Of a stretch of DNA of 64,000 nucleotides, positions 1-7,498 are shown in pieces. Under the pieces are notes generated by a model. That model saw only the letters and a program-made list of their open reading frames with translations. It was not told the DNA's origin and did no database searches. Origin of the DNA: Planctomycetota bacterium (lineage in GTDB: Bacteria > Planctomycetota > UBA1135 > GCA-002686595); assembly GCA_016779205.1 (NCBI GenBank), contig JADHOC010000008.1:1-64000 (forward strand), read 5' to 3'. Within the stretch, counting starts at the first letter, position 1. The number at the start of each line of letters is the position of its first letter. The position numbers and the translations under genes are program-made.

Positions 1-308
1 CAGGTGAGGGAGGCGCAGTCGGGGCCCTCAAGGACCCGGAGGACCGTATCGAAGGTCGAGCCGCAGGTGCCGATGGTCGCGACGCCGGAGGCCGGCGCCG
101 TGTAGACGAACCAGATGTCCTCGAAACCGTCTCGGCCGACGCAGGTCCCGTCGTGGAAGCCCGAGTTGATATAGCCGGTGGTGTCGAAGGGCGCGACGCC
201 GACACTGACCGCGATCGGGTCAGCGCAGGTGTCTCCGCCGATACCGTTGGAGGCAGCGGATGCCGTCGCAGCGAGACCGAAGGAGAGCGCAATTGAAAGG
301 AGTTTCAT
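1..308 (-). CDS. Secreted protein, N-terminal part (cut by window edge)
   Basis: Reading from an ATG at 308 toward position 1 gives an open frame of 102 codons that runs off the window. The first 18 or so residues (MKLLSIALSFGLAATASA) form a clean Sec signal peptide with an Ala-Ser-Ala cleavage site. The mature part has a Cys-rich beta-sandwich pattern (GGDTCADPI, DIWFVYTAPASG, GTCGSTFDTVLRV). This resembles repeat domains common in secreted planctomycete and Bacteroidetes surface proteins, in which 'D-IWF-Y-AP' and 'CGS-FDT-L-V' recur. Function unknown, probably extracytoplasmic. Exact length and domain number cannot be seen. No strong Shine-Dalgarno lies upstream. Confidence 0.7.
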   Translation of the reverse strand, partial: MKLLSIALSFGLAATASAASNGIGGDTCADPIAVSVGVAPFDTTGYINSGFHDGTCVGRDGFEDIWFVYTAPASGVATIGTCGSTFDTVLRVLEGPDCASLT

Positions 309-661
309 AGCGAGGGAAAGGAGAGTGAATCGGGGAGCAGCAGGCAGTGGCCCGTGGCGAATTGCCTCAGCTGCGGAAGTAGGAGTGCTCAAAACAGGTT
401 ACCAGTACGCCCACGGTTTCGAGCGGCTCCTTTGAAGAAGGCCGCTGGCGACCTGGGTCTCCGAGCGACATCAGGGCGGGCAGCGCACTTCGTCCGGGTC
501 GCGCGCGGGCGCCCACCCCCGCGTCAAGCCGGGCGCCATGCCGCCGGCGACCCACGGTCCCGATTCGAGCATTCGGAGTTCGATCCTGGGACCTGGCGGG
601 ATCCGGGGGGGGGGGAGTGGACTGATCAGGTTCGGTCTACTCGCTGCGGGGATGGGGGGCT
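309..661. other. Intergenic region, no gene recognised
   Basis: Only short open frames with no family signal occur here. The stretch must hold the promoter and leader of the leftward secreted-protein gene, but no convincing -35/-10 pair is visible. A run of 11 G residues sits near 605-615. Confidence 0.5.
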
Positions 662-689
662 CTCCAGGAGCGTTCGGCGCTCCCTGGAG
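662..689 (-). terminator. Hairpin just downstream of the DUF3299-like gene
   Basis: The arms ctccaggagcg (662-672) and cgctccctggag (678-689) pair with one bulged base around a 5-nt loop (ttcgg). The hairpin begins 5 nt beyond the stop of the leftward gene, as expected for a transcript end. No U-tract follows on the minus strand, so it may act as a 3' stabiliser or Rho-assisted end. Confidence 0.45.
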
Positions 690-694
690 CGCGG

Positions 695-1483
695 CTACCC
701 GTCGCGCTCCGTCATGGCTGTGGGCTTCGCCGGGGCCTCGAAGGCCTCCACCGAGTCCGCCTTCATCGTGTAGACGCCGGTGGCGAAGCCAAAATCGTCC
801 TCAAGCCTGCCGACGATCAGCTCCCCGCGGACCACGACCGGAACGTAGGGGAACAGGCGCGCGACCGCATCGCCCCGCATCTCGACGTAGACCCACTCGT
901 CCGGGCGCGGCATACCTCCGAAGCAGCACGACATCAGGTCCCGCACCAGCATGAAGATGACGATGTCGTCACTCTTGGGCTTGTACTCGAGCGGGATCAT
1001 GTACCCGACCATCGCCTTCTCATCCCCGGCTTTGGCCTGCACGGGGCCCGGGAACTTGAACGCCCGCGCGAGCTCGGTCTCGGGCTTGTAGAGGTAGTCC
1101 AGCAGGGCGTCCAGGTCGACGCTCACCAGGGACAGGTCACCGAAGGTCACCAGCCCGTCGATGGCTCCAGCTGCCGCCTGGCCCGGATCGGCGAGGAGCT
1201 CCTTGGCGAGGTTGGGGTTGATCGCGCCGACCTCCATGCTGCCAGCGGGGTCGGCGTTGGCGGCGGAGAGCGTCCCCTCGATCACCTCGGCAGTGGAAGG
1301 TGTCGATGTCCAGACGCCCTCCTCCGTCGGGTCGAGGAAGGACCGTCCGCGAATCTCGTCCTGCCCCGCATCATCGAGCACGTAGACCTTGGTGCCACCC
1401 TCCACCTTCTCGGGTGAACCGCAGCCGCAGGCTGAGGTGATCGCGAGGGCGGCGAGGAGGCTGAGCTTGATCGAGTGGCGCAT
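695..1483 (-). CDS. DUF3299-like lipoprotein
   Basis: This is a 262-residue protein with a lipoprotein signal: Arg-His-Ser-Ile-Lys, a hydrophobic stretch, then ITSAC with the lipobox Cys at about residue 19. The C-terminal third resembles DUF3299 proteins: 'VGYMIPLEYKP', a short loop with a Cys pair (SCCFGG) and a terminal 'YTMKADSVEAFE'. That family often has 'GFM-PL', a Cys-containing loop and 'Y-M-ADSVE-Y'. Its role is unknown, and it usually lies near transport or metal-related lipoproteins. The start at 1483 is fixed by the signal peptide. It is downstream of and co-directional with the M28 peptidase gene, about 105 nt away. The family call rests on pattern similarity only. Confidence 0.65.
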   Translation of the reverse strand: MRHSIKLSLLAALAITSACGCGSPEKVEGGTKVYVLDDAGQDEIRGRSFLDPTEEGVWTSTPSTAEVIEGTLSAANADPAGSMEVGAINPNLAKELLADPGQAAAGAIDGLVTFGDLSLVSVDLDALLDYLYKPETELARAFKFPGPVQAKAGDEKAMVGYMIPLEYKPKSDDIVIFMLVRDLMSCCFGGMPRPDEWVYVEMRGDAVARLFPYVPVVVRGELIVGRLEDDFGFATGVYTMKADSVEAFEAPAKPTAMTERDG

Positions 1484-1588
1484 GGCGTGGGGGCGAGGGG
1501 CGCGGTGGCGGTGACGGCACCTGGAACCTAAGTGTGAGGCTCCGCCGTAGTTGGTGCGAGTACGGATCAGGTGAGATTCGTGCCCGCC

Positions 1589-3694
1589 TCACCTCTCGGT
1601 GCTGGTCTCGATGAGGACCCGCAGGGCGCCGAGGCATCCGGAGCGGCGCTGGAGGACCGCCCCGAGGTGCTCGACCTGTTCCCTCGCGACGCGTTTGTCC
1701 CCATCCACTGCGGCCTTCTGGAGCCCAGGGAGCGGCCACGCTGCGTAACCCGAAGACTCGTCGGGGGCCGTGTAGAGGTTGCGATACCAGGGGCGGCCAG
1801 GGAGACCGGACTCGATGAGCCAGGCGCGCTCCAGTCCGCGGAGCAGCTCATCCGCGAGCCGACAGCGGGCGTCGTCGAGGACGCCACTTCGAGCTGCCGC
1901 GCGCAGGCGGCCGGTCAGCTCTTCGGCCGCCACGGCTTGTCCCTCGGCGCGACCGATCACCCCCTCGAGGCCCGCAGGTCCGAACAGCTCGGGCTCCGCC
2001 TCGAGCAACTCGCGCGCGGCGCGGGACAGCGCGCGCGCTGGCTTGCCGAGGTCGATGGGGAGGATCGGCGCGGTCGAGGCACGGTCCACGGCGACCGCGG
2101 TGATCCGGGCGATCAGTCGAGCCGACTCGTAATCCTCACCCACGACCCGGCGGTACCAGGTGAGGTCGTCGTAGAGGCTGTGGTAGGCGGTGCCCGGTGC
2201 GCCACGGGCGCTGATCGAGGCGGCGGGGATCGAGCACAGGGCGAGGAAGGAGACGTGGTCGGACCCGCCGCCCAGGAAGCCTGGCTCCGGCAGGTCGGCG
2301 GCCTCGCCGCGCCATGCGTCCAGCGCCGAGATCACCGGCGCGGTCCCAGGCTGAGGGACTGCGGCCGCGGCGCCGTGGATCAGGGAAGTGAGGCTCGGCG
2401 ACGCGCTGACGCCGAGGCGTAGTCCGGAGGCGGCGGCGTCCAGGTTGACGTAGAGGTCGGCCCCCTCGATGAGCGCCTGGCGGTTGCCCTCCACCCACTC
2501 GCAGGAGCCGATGATCCCGTGCTCCTCTGCGCCCCACGCGGCGAAGGTGACCGTGCGCCGCGGCGGGCGCCCTGAGGCCGCGACCTGCGCGGTGATCGCG
2601 CGGGCCGTCTCCAGCATCGCGATGGTGCCAGAGGTCGGGTCGTCCGCCCCGTAGACCCAGGCGTCGTGGTGCGCTCCGACGATGATCCCAGGGGCCGTCT
2701 CGGAGGAGAGCGTCCCCCGCAAGGTCCCCAGGACGTTGGCGGTCTCCACGAGGGCGCGCTCCTGCTGTACCTCCAGCCGCACGCGGACGCCGGCCCCGCC
2801 CTCCAGGCGGTAGCGGAACGGCATCCCGCCCTGCCAGTCCTTGGGCACGCTGGCGCCCTCCATGGGGGCCATGATCTGAGCGGCCGCCTGCCAGCCAACG
2901 GGCTGAACCGGGATGCGGGGGAGGGCGACGTCCTCCGGGTCGAGGCGGGCGGCGTCCTCGGTGGCCTCGATACCGGGCGTGAGCGGGTCCCCGCTCCAGG
3001 GGAGCGTCTTCAGCGAGCCGCGCTGGATCTGGTCGCAGTTGGCCCAGCCCCCCTCGGGGGTCTCGAGACCGCGCCCGTATCCGGAGTCCTTGGGGTCCGT
3101 GAAGATGATCAGGCCTGCGGCGCCTGCCTCCTCCGCGAACTTGGCCTTGTAGCCCCGGAAGTTCCCGCCGTACCTGGCGAGGACGATCTTGCTCTCGCAG
3201 TCGACCCCGAGCTCCGCGAGCTTCTCGAAGTCCTCCTTGCGGCCGTGGTTGGCGTACACCACCTCGCCCTCGGCGGCCCCGCTGCCGGAGTAGGCGTTCC
3301 AGCCCAGGCGCAGGAGGTCTTCTTCGAGCTCGGAGTAGGTCGAGCCGGGCAGGGCCACCTCGGTGAGGGGCAGCTCCACCTCCGATGGGGCCATGAGCCG
3401 CAGGGAGGCGCTGACCGGACGCGAGAGGTAGGCGGTGAACCGATGGACCTCCACATCGAGCCCCATGGTGTCGAAGGCGCCTGCGATCGCTGCGATCACC
3501 TGCGCGTCCCCTTCACTCCCCGCGGCGTGGGGGCGAGACGCGATGAGGTCGTGCCACTCGCGCAGGTGGTCGGGGGTCACGGACTGGCAGATCGCGCGGT
3601 CCCGTTCGAGACGCGCCTCCACGTCTCCCTCGGACCAGAGGTCGAGGCCGGGCGGGATCTGGAGCGCGCCGAGCGCGAGGATCGAGAGCAGCAT
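1589..3694 (-). CDS. M28 family Zn metallopeptidase (glutamate carboxypeptidase II / PSMA type)
   Basis: The protein has 701 residues. The ATG at 3694 is chosen because the reading frame continues upstream only as low-complexity antisense of rpmB, and the protein then begins with a short hydrophobic leader. A PA domain spans about 140-210. The catalytic M28 domain has the expected zinc ligands: H342 in GAHHDAWVYG, bridging D352 (ADDP), E390/E391 in WGAEEHG, D419 in NLDA and H505 in AYHSLYDD. A TFR-like dimerisation region follows (about 560-700). Relatives cleave C-terminal Glu or other residues from peptides outside the cytoplasm. All ligands are intact, so the enzyme should be active; its substrate is unknown. 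The leader of the gene contains a GC-rich triple repeat. Confidence 0.88.
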   Translation of the reverse strand: MLLSILALGALQIPPGLDLWSEGDVEARLERDRAICQSVTPDHLREWHDLIASRPHAAGSEGDAQVIAAIAGAFDTMGLDVEVHRFTAYLSRPVSASLRLMAPSEVELPLTEVALPGSTYSELEEDLLRLGWNAYSGSGAAEGEVVYANHGRKEDFEKLAELGVDCESKIVLARYGGNFRGYKAKFAEEAGAAGLIIFTDPKDSGYGRGLETPEGGWANCDQIQRGSLKTLPWSGDPLTPGIEATEDAARLDPEDVALPRIPVQPVGWQAAAQIMAPMEGASVPKDWQGGMPFRYRLEGGAGVRVRLEVQQERALVETANVLGTLRGTLSSETAPGIIVGAHHDAWVYGADDPTSGTIAMLETARAITAQVAASGRPPRRTVTFAAWGAEEHGIIGSCEWVEGNRQALIEGADLYVNLDAAASGLRLGVSASPSLTSLIHGAAAAVPQPGTAPVISALDAWRGEAADLPEPGFLGGGSDHVSFLALCSIPAASISARGAPGTAYHSLYDDLTWYRRVVGEDYESARLIARITAVAVDRASTAPILPIDLGKPARALSRAARELLEAEPELFGPAGLEGVIGRAEGQAVAAEELTGRLRAAARSGVLDDARCRLADELLRGLERAWLIESGLPGRPWYRNLYTAPDESSGYAAWPLPGLQKAAVDGDKRVAREQVEHLGAVLQRRSGCLGALRVLIETSTER

Positions 3695-3733
3695 GACGCC
3701 AGGGTAAGAAGCCGAGGGGGAGGCTGGCACCCC

Positions 3734-3775
3734 GGGCCCCGGCCGCCGGGCCCCGGCCGCCGGGCCCCGGCCGCA
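3734..3775. repeat. Three tandem 14-bp GC-only units
   Basis: The unit gggccccggccgcc occurs at 3734-3747 and 3748-3761, and a nearly complete third copy runs to 3775. Each unit is internally palindromic (ggggcccc-like and ccggccgg). It lies between the rpmB hairpin and the start of the M28 peptidase gene, so in the peptidase leader. It may be a replication-slippage tract. Confidence 0.8.
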
Positions 3776-3821
3776 GGGCCCACGGCACCCTGTGGGCGAT
3801 GGGGCTCGCGGGAACTGCCCA

Positions 3822-3873
3822 CCAACGAGGAGACCCCGCGTCGCCTCGGGGCGCCGCGGGGTCTTCTCGTTGG
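3822..3873 (-). terminator. rpmB terminator: Long hairpin downstream of rpmB
   Basis: The arms at 3822-3840 and 3855-3873 are 19 bp each and pair with only one G-T wobble, around a 14-nt loop. The hairpin starts 12 nt past the rpmB stop codon. No U-tract follows in the leftward direction, so it may work with Rho or as an RNA 3' end stabiliser. The very long stem fits a highly expressed ribosomal protein gene. Confidence 0.75.
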
Positions 3874-3884
3874 AGCGGTTGGGC

Positions 3885-4181
3885 TCAGGCCTTCTTCTTC
3901 TGGCCGGCCTTGATCGGCTTGATGAGGCCCGCCTTGAGGAGCGTGGGGTACGCGCCGTTCTTGTCGATGGTCCGCATGGCGCGGGTCGACAGTCGGACGG
4001 TGACGTACTCACCCATCTCGGGGACCCAGATGCGCTTCTTCTGGACGTTGACCTTGTACTTCCGCTTGGTGTGGCCGGTCGTACGAAGGCCGACGCCGCC
4101 CTGGGACTTGGGGAGGCCGCGGCGGGCAATGTTGCCGCCGACCTTGGTTCCGCTGCCGGTGATCTGGCAAGTCCGGGACAT
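3885..4181 (-). CDS. rpmB: 50S ribosomal protein bL28
   Basis: The protein has 98 residues and begins SRTCQITG, then GTKVGGNIARRG, the characteristic start of bL28. It carries TKRKYKVNVQKKRIWVPE and a basic Lys-rich C-terminus (KAGQKKKA). It is a component of the large ribosomal subunit. The zinc-binding Cys set of the Cys-plus bL28 form is not complete: only one Cys is visible near the N-terminus. The length is typical or slightly long for the family. The gene stands alone, without rpmG beside it, and is closed by a strong hairpin downstream. Confidence 0.96.
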   Translation of the reverse strand: MSRTCQITGSGTKVGGNIARRGLPKSQGGVGLRTTGHTKRKYKVNVQKKRIWVPEMGEYVTVRLSTRAMRTIDKNGAYPTLLKAGLIKPIKAGQKKKA

Positions 4182-4443
4182 GATGGACCTCTGTGATGAA
4201 GGGGGTCAGTGGGGGCCGCTGGGCGGCCCTCTGGGGTGCTGGAGGCGTCCCGGCCCGTCTCCTCGACGGTCTCAGGGGCGCGTTGTGGGAGGCGCGAGCC
4301 GACCGTGGGGCTGACTCGCGGCCCAACAAGTTAGCGATCTGGGTGATCGGTACCCCCCCCGAGGGCCAAAAAATCCCCGCCCTCCGTCGCCGGTGTACGG
4401 CTCCTGCCCCCGGATCGAGCCCTCAGGCGCCCCCGGGGCCCGG

Positions 4444-5508
4444 TCAGCGGCGCTCGTCCCCGTGGATCCGGACCGTGACCACCCCGTTACGGGTCACCCA
4501 GCCCCGGTACATCCCCGCGGTGGTGAAGGGCGCCACCAGGGTCCCATCTGCGCCGAGGGCGACGCACCCACCGGAGCCCCCGAGGGCCGGGAGCTCCTCC
4601 AGGACCGCCTCCCTGGCGGCCTGGGGGAGACCTTGATCCCCGAACAGCATGCGGGCGTGGAGTTGGTGGGCGATGGCCAGCCTGATGAAGAACTCGCCGT
4701 GCCCGGTGCAGGACACGGCGCAGGTGGCGTCCGCGGCCCAGGTGCCGGCACCGATGATGGGGGAGTCGCCGACCCGGCCGAAGGCCTTGCGGGCCATGCC
4801 GCCCGTGGAGGTGCCCGCGGCGAGGTGCCCATCGCCGTCGAGGGCGACGCAGCCCACGGTGCCGAACTTCTCGTCCACGGGGCGGCGGGCGAGGTCGGCC
4901 GTGGAGCTCGCGTCCCTGGCCTGCATTCGCTTCAGCTGGTCCGCGCGCCTCGGGGTGACGAACCAGGCGGCCTCCATGGTCTCGATCCCCTGGGCCTCGG
5001 CGAAGCGGTCGGCTCCCTCCGCGGCGAAGAGGACGTGGGGGCTCTCGTTCATGACCCGGCGCGCGAGCGTGATCGGGTGCCTGGGCGTCCGCGCGCCCGC
5101 GACGGCCCCGGCCAGGCCCTCGGCGCCGTCCATGATCGACGCGTCCAGCTCGACCTCGCCCTCGTCGTTCAGAACGGCCCCGCGCCCCGAGTTGAACAGC
5201 GGCGAGTCCTCCATCGGGCGGATCGCAGCCTCCACCGCGTCGAGGGCATCCCCGCCGGCCTCGAGGGCCGCGTAGCCCGCCTCCAGGGCCTGGGTGAGCG
5301 CCTGCCGATAGCGCTGGTCCATCTCGGGAGTCATGTTCTCGCGGAGGATCGTCCCCGCACCCCCGTGGATGGCGAGCACCACATCGGGGACGACCTCCAT
5401 GTCACCGCCGGCGCTGCCCACCGGCGTCGAGGTGCAGGCCGCGCACAACAGGAGGGAGGCGAGGGGGAGGTGCCCCAGGGAGAACCGGGTCAGGCTTTGG
5501 TCGCTCAT
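4444..5508 (-). CDS. iaaA: Isoaspartyl peptidase / L-asparaginase (Ntn hydrolase), predicted lipoprotein
   Basis: This is a 354-residue type-2 asparaginase. The motif KFGTVGCVALD carries the autocatalytic nucleophile T217, and the small-subunit glycine-rich stretch GTSTGGMARK and later TGHGEFFIR are typical. These enzymes self-cleave before the Thr and hydrolyse isoaspartyl dipeptides or Asn. Here the N-terminus is a lipoprotein signal (LASLLLCAAC, Cys25), so the enzyme should be exported and lipid-anchored. That is less common than the cytoplasmic E. coli form, but periplasmic relatives exist. The gene follows the SPFH genes on the same strand about 90 nt away, so it may be co-transcribed with them, though no functional link is obvious. 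Confidence 0.9.
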   Translation of the reverse strand: MSDQSLTRFSLGHLPLASLLLCAACTSTPVGSAGGDMEVVPDVVLAIHGGAGTILRENMTPEMDQRYRQALTQALEAGYAALEAGGDALDAVEAAIRPMEDSPLFNSGRGAVLNDEGEVELDASIMDGAEGLAGAVAGARTPRHPITLARRVMNESPHVLFAAEGADRFAEAQGIETMEAAWFVTPRRADQLKRMQARDASSTADLARRPVDEKFGTVGCVALDGDGHLAAGTSTGGMARKAFGRVGDSPIIGAGTWAADATCAVSCTGHGEFFIRLAIAHQLHARMLFGDQGLPQAAREAVLEELPALGGSGGCVALGADGTLVAPFTTAGMYRGWVTRNGVVTVRIHGDERR

Positions 5509-5598
5509 GACCCGAGGCTAACGGGGCTGGCCGCCCGTCAGCAAGGGACTCGCCCGCGAGCGCGCGTGCACCCGCGCCGCGCCCGGAGCCACGGGCGC

Positions 5599-6537
5599 TC
5601 AGTCGTCCAGGAAGACCCGGGCCGGCTCCTCCACGGAACCGTCCACCGTGCGCAGCTCGGCCCCGTCCAGGATGCGCTGGATGGCGTCCATGTAGAGCTT
5701 CCGTGCCGCGTCCGAGTCGGCGTCGCCCACCGCCGCCGCGAGGTCCTTGAAGGCGCTGGCGCGGCCCCGGGCCTCGGCGACGGACCCCTCGGCGCTTGAG
5801 CGCGCCTCCTGGAGCATCTGGCTGACCCGGGTGCGGGTCGCGACCTCCAGGCGATTGGCCGCGAACTGGGCCTGGGTGATGGCGCGCTCTCGATCGGCGA
5901 GGGCGTCCTGCACGTCGGTGAACGCGCGGCGCACACCCACGGGCGCCTTGCTCTCGAGGAGCTGCACCTCGTCGATGACGACGCCCAGCCCGAGGCGGTC
6001 CGCGTCCCGCTGGATCCGCTCACGCGCCTCGCTCGGGACCACCGCGAGCCCAGCGGTCAGCACCTGGTCGATGGTCAGCTCAGCGACGATGTCGGTCAGC
6101 GCCGCCTCGCCCAGGCGGCGGAGCGCGAAGCGCGCGCTCTCGCGCTCGCCGGTCCCGGTGGCGCTGACCCCCGAGACGCCGTAGAGCCACGCGCGCACGT
6201 CGAACACTCGAAAGAGCACCGTCGCCTTCAGCTCGACGATGTTCGTGTCCGCGGTGAGCCACTGCTTCTCCCGCGGGGTCGGGTCGATGGACATGAGCTC
6301 ATCGACGAGGCGGAACCCGATGGGCATCTGCAGGGATCGGTCCACCTCGGCCTTGCGCACGACCTCGATGGGCCACGGCAGTCGCAGGTGGATCCCCGGG
6401 GCGAGCTCACGGGAGGCCGCGCCGAACCGCTCCACCACGCCGCGCGAGCCGTTCTCCACGGTCGCCGTGCACAGCCACCCCAGGAGCGCGGCGACCGCCA
6501 GGGCGGCGCCCAGGCCGATGCGGCGGTCCCGGATCAC
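5599..6537 (-). CDS. SPFH/Band 7 protein, HflK-like
   Basis: The protein has 312 residues with one N-terminal membrane segment (about 8-27) and then an SPFH domain. Its features are of the HflK subgroup: GIHLRLPWPIEVV, WLTADTNIVEL, and the late AP-V--AF-DV-DALADRERAI helix followed by an Ala-rich coiled coil. HflK/HflC form membrane cages that regulate FtsH in other bacteria; no ftsH is in the window. The start is GTG at 6537, overlapping the preceding stop by 4 nt (GTGA), so it is translationally coupled to the HflC-like gene. It is the last SPFH gene of the metal/SPFH cluster. Confidence 0.85.
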   Translation of the reverse strand: MIRDRRIGLGAALAVAALLGWLCTATVENGSRGVVERFGAASRELAPGIHLRLPWPIEVVRKAEVDRSLQMPIGFRLVDELMSIDPTPREKQWLTADTNIVELKATVLFRVFDVRAWLYGVSGVSATGTGERESARFALRRLGEAALTDIVAELTIDQVLTAGLAVVPSEARERIQRDADRLGLGVVIDEVQLLESKAPVGVRRAFTDVQDALADRERAITQAQFAANRLEVATRTRVSQMLQEARSSAEGSVAEARGRASAFKDLAAAVGDADSDAARKLYMDAIQRILDGAELRTVDGSVEEPARVFLDD

Positions 6538-7496
6538 TCTCCGCCCTCCGTCCGGGTGGGGGACGCGGCCTCCATGGCCGGACCCACGAGCTGGAAGATC
6601 TGCCCCAGGGGGTGATCGGCGGGGAGCACGATGAGCGCGCCGCGGAGCGCGCTCTCGGCGATCTCCGCGGACCGCAGCCGCCAGTACAGCTCGGGGTTGA
6701 GCTGGATGGACTCGTTCTCGATGCGCTTGGCCTCGGCCGCGCCCTCGCCACGGATCCTCAGGGACTCCTGGCGGGCCTCGGCGAGGATGCGCGACTCCTC
6801 GAGCTTGGCCTCGGTCTGGATCTTGGAGGCGCGCTCATTGCCCTCGGAGCGGTACTGGGCCGCGAAGCCCTCGCGCGCCGCTCGCATGCTCCGCTCGACG
6901 GAGGCCTTGTTGTCCTCGGGGAAGGTGATGCGCTCGAGGCCGACGAACTCGATCGCGACGCCGTAGCTGTTCTCCTGGCAGCGCCGGGCAACCTCCTCGG
7001 TGGCCATCCTGCGGATCACGTCCAGGTTGCGTTCCCGGCCCGGCTCGCCCACGAGGTCCGAGAAGGGACCGCGCTTGAGCACCTCGATCAGCGCGGACTG
7101 CAGCAGGTCGCCGATCCGGTCGTCCGCGCCCTGCCGGGTGCGCAGGCTCGTCAGGAAGGTCCGCGGGTCGTCCACGCGCCAGGCCACGAAGGCGTCCAGC
7201 TCGACGTTCTTCTGGTCGAGGGTGAGGAACTCGGCCACCGGGGGGTCGAGCAGGTGGGTCCGGATGTCGATGGGGTAGACGACGTCCGCGGGCGCCGGCC
7301 ACTTGAAGTGGAGGCCGGGCTCCTCGACGAGCCGCTCGGGGTCGCCGAAGCGCGCGACGACCGCCACGGTCCCCTCGGGGACCGTGAAGGTGCACGCCCA
7401 GCCTGCGAGCCCCAGCGCGGCCGCGCCCAGCCAGAGGAGCGTGGAGCGGGCGGCGCCGATGCGCGCGGTCGAGCCGTCTGTGGTCGGTCGGTTCAT
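6534..7496 (-). CDS. SPFH/Band 7 protein, HflC-like
   Basis: The protein has 320 residues. It has one membrane segment near the N-terminus, an SPFH domain beginning EGTVAVVARFG, and the HflC-type distal helix (RITFPEDNKASVERSM, then coiled coil with AEARQESLRIRGEGAAEA). The C-terminal NPELYWRLRSAE region also matches HflC. ATG 7496 follows the stop of the fusion gene by 2 nt; an in-frame TTG at 7502 overlapping that stop (TTGA) is the alternative start. It sits between two HflK-like genes, so the cluster encodes potential mixed SPFH assemblies. Confidence 0.87.
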   Translation of the reverse strand: MNRPTTDGSTARIGAARSTLLWLGAAALGLAGWACTFTVPEGTVAVVARFGDPERLVEEPGLHFKWPAPADVVYPIDIRTHLLDPPVAEFLTLDQKNVELDAFVAWRVDDPRTFLTSLRTRQGADDRIGDLLQSALIEVLKRGPFSDLVGEPGRERNLDVIRRMATEEVARRCQENSYGVAIEFVGLERITFPEDNKASVERSMRAAREGFAAQYRSEGNERASKIQTEAKLEESRILAEARQESLRIRGEGAAEAKRIENESIQLNPELYWRLRSAEIAESALRGALIVLPADHPLGQIFQLVGPAMEAASPTRTEGGE

Positions 7497-7498
7497 GA

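Noticed and set aside
3734..3775. CRISPR-like tandem repeat
   Set aside because: Units are adjacent 14-mers without unique spacers, so it is a simple tandem repeat.
3695..4129. Upstream extension of the M28 peptidase frame
   Set aside because: It is Arg/Ser/Pro-rich, overlaps rpmB antisense and crosses the rpmB hairpin and the GC repeat; homology starts at 3694.
4351..4385. A-tract and C-tract downstream of iaaA as an intrinsic terminator
   Set aside because: The T-run on the minus strand lies inside the loop of a short stem rather than after it.
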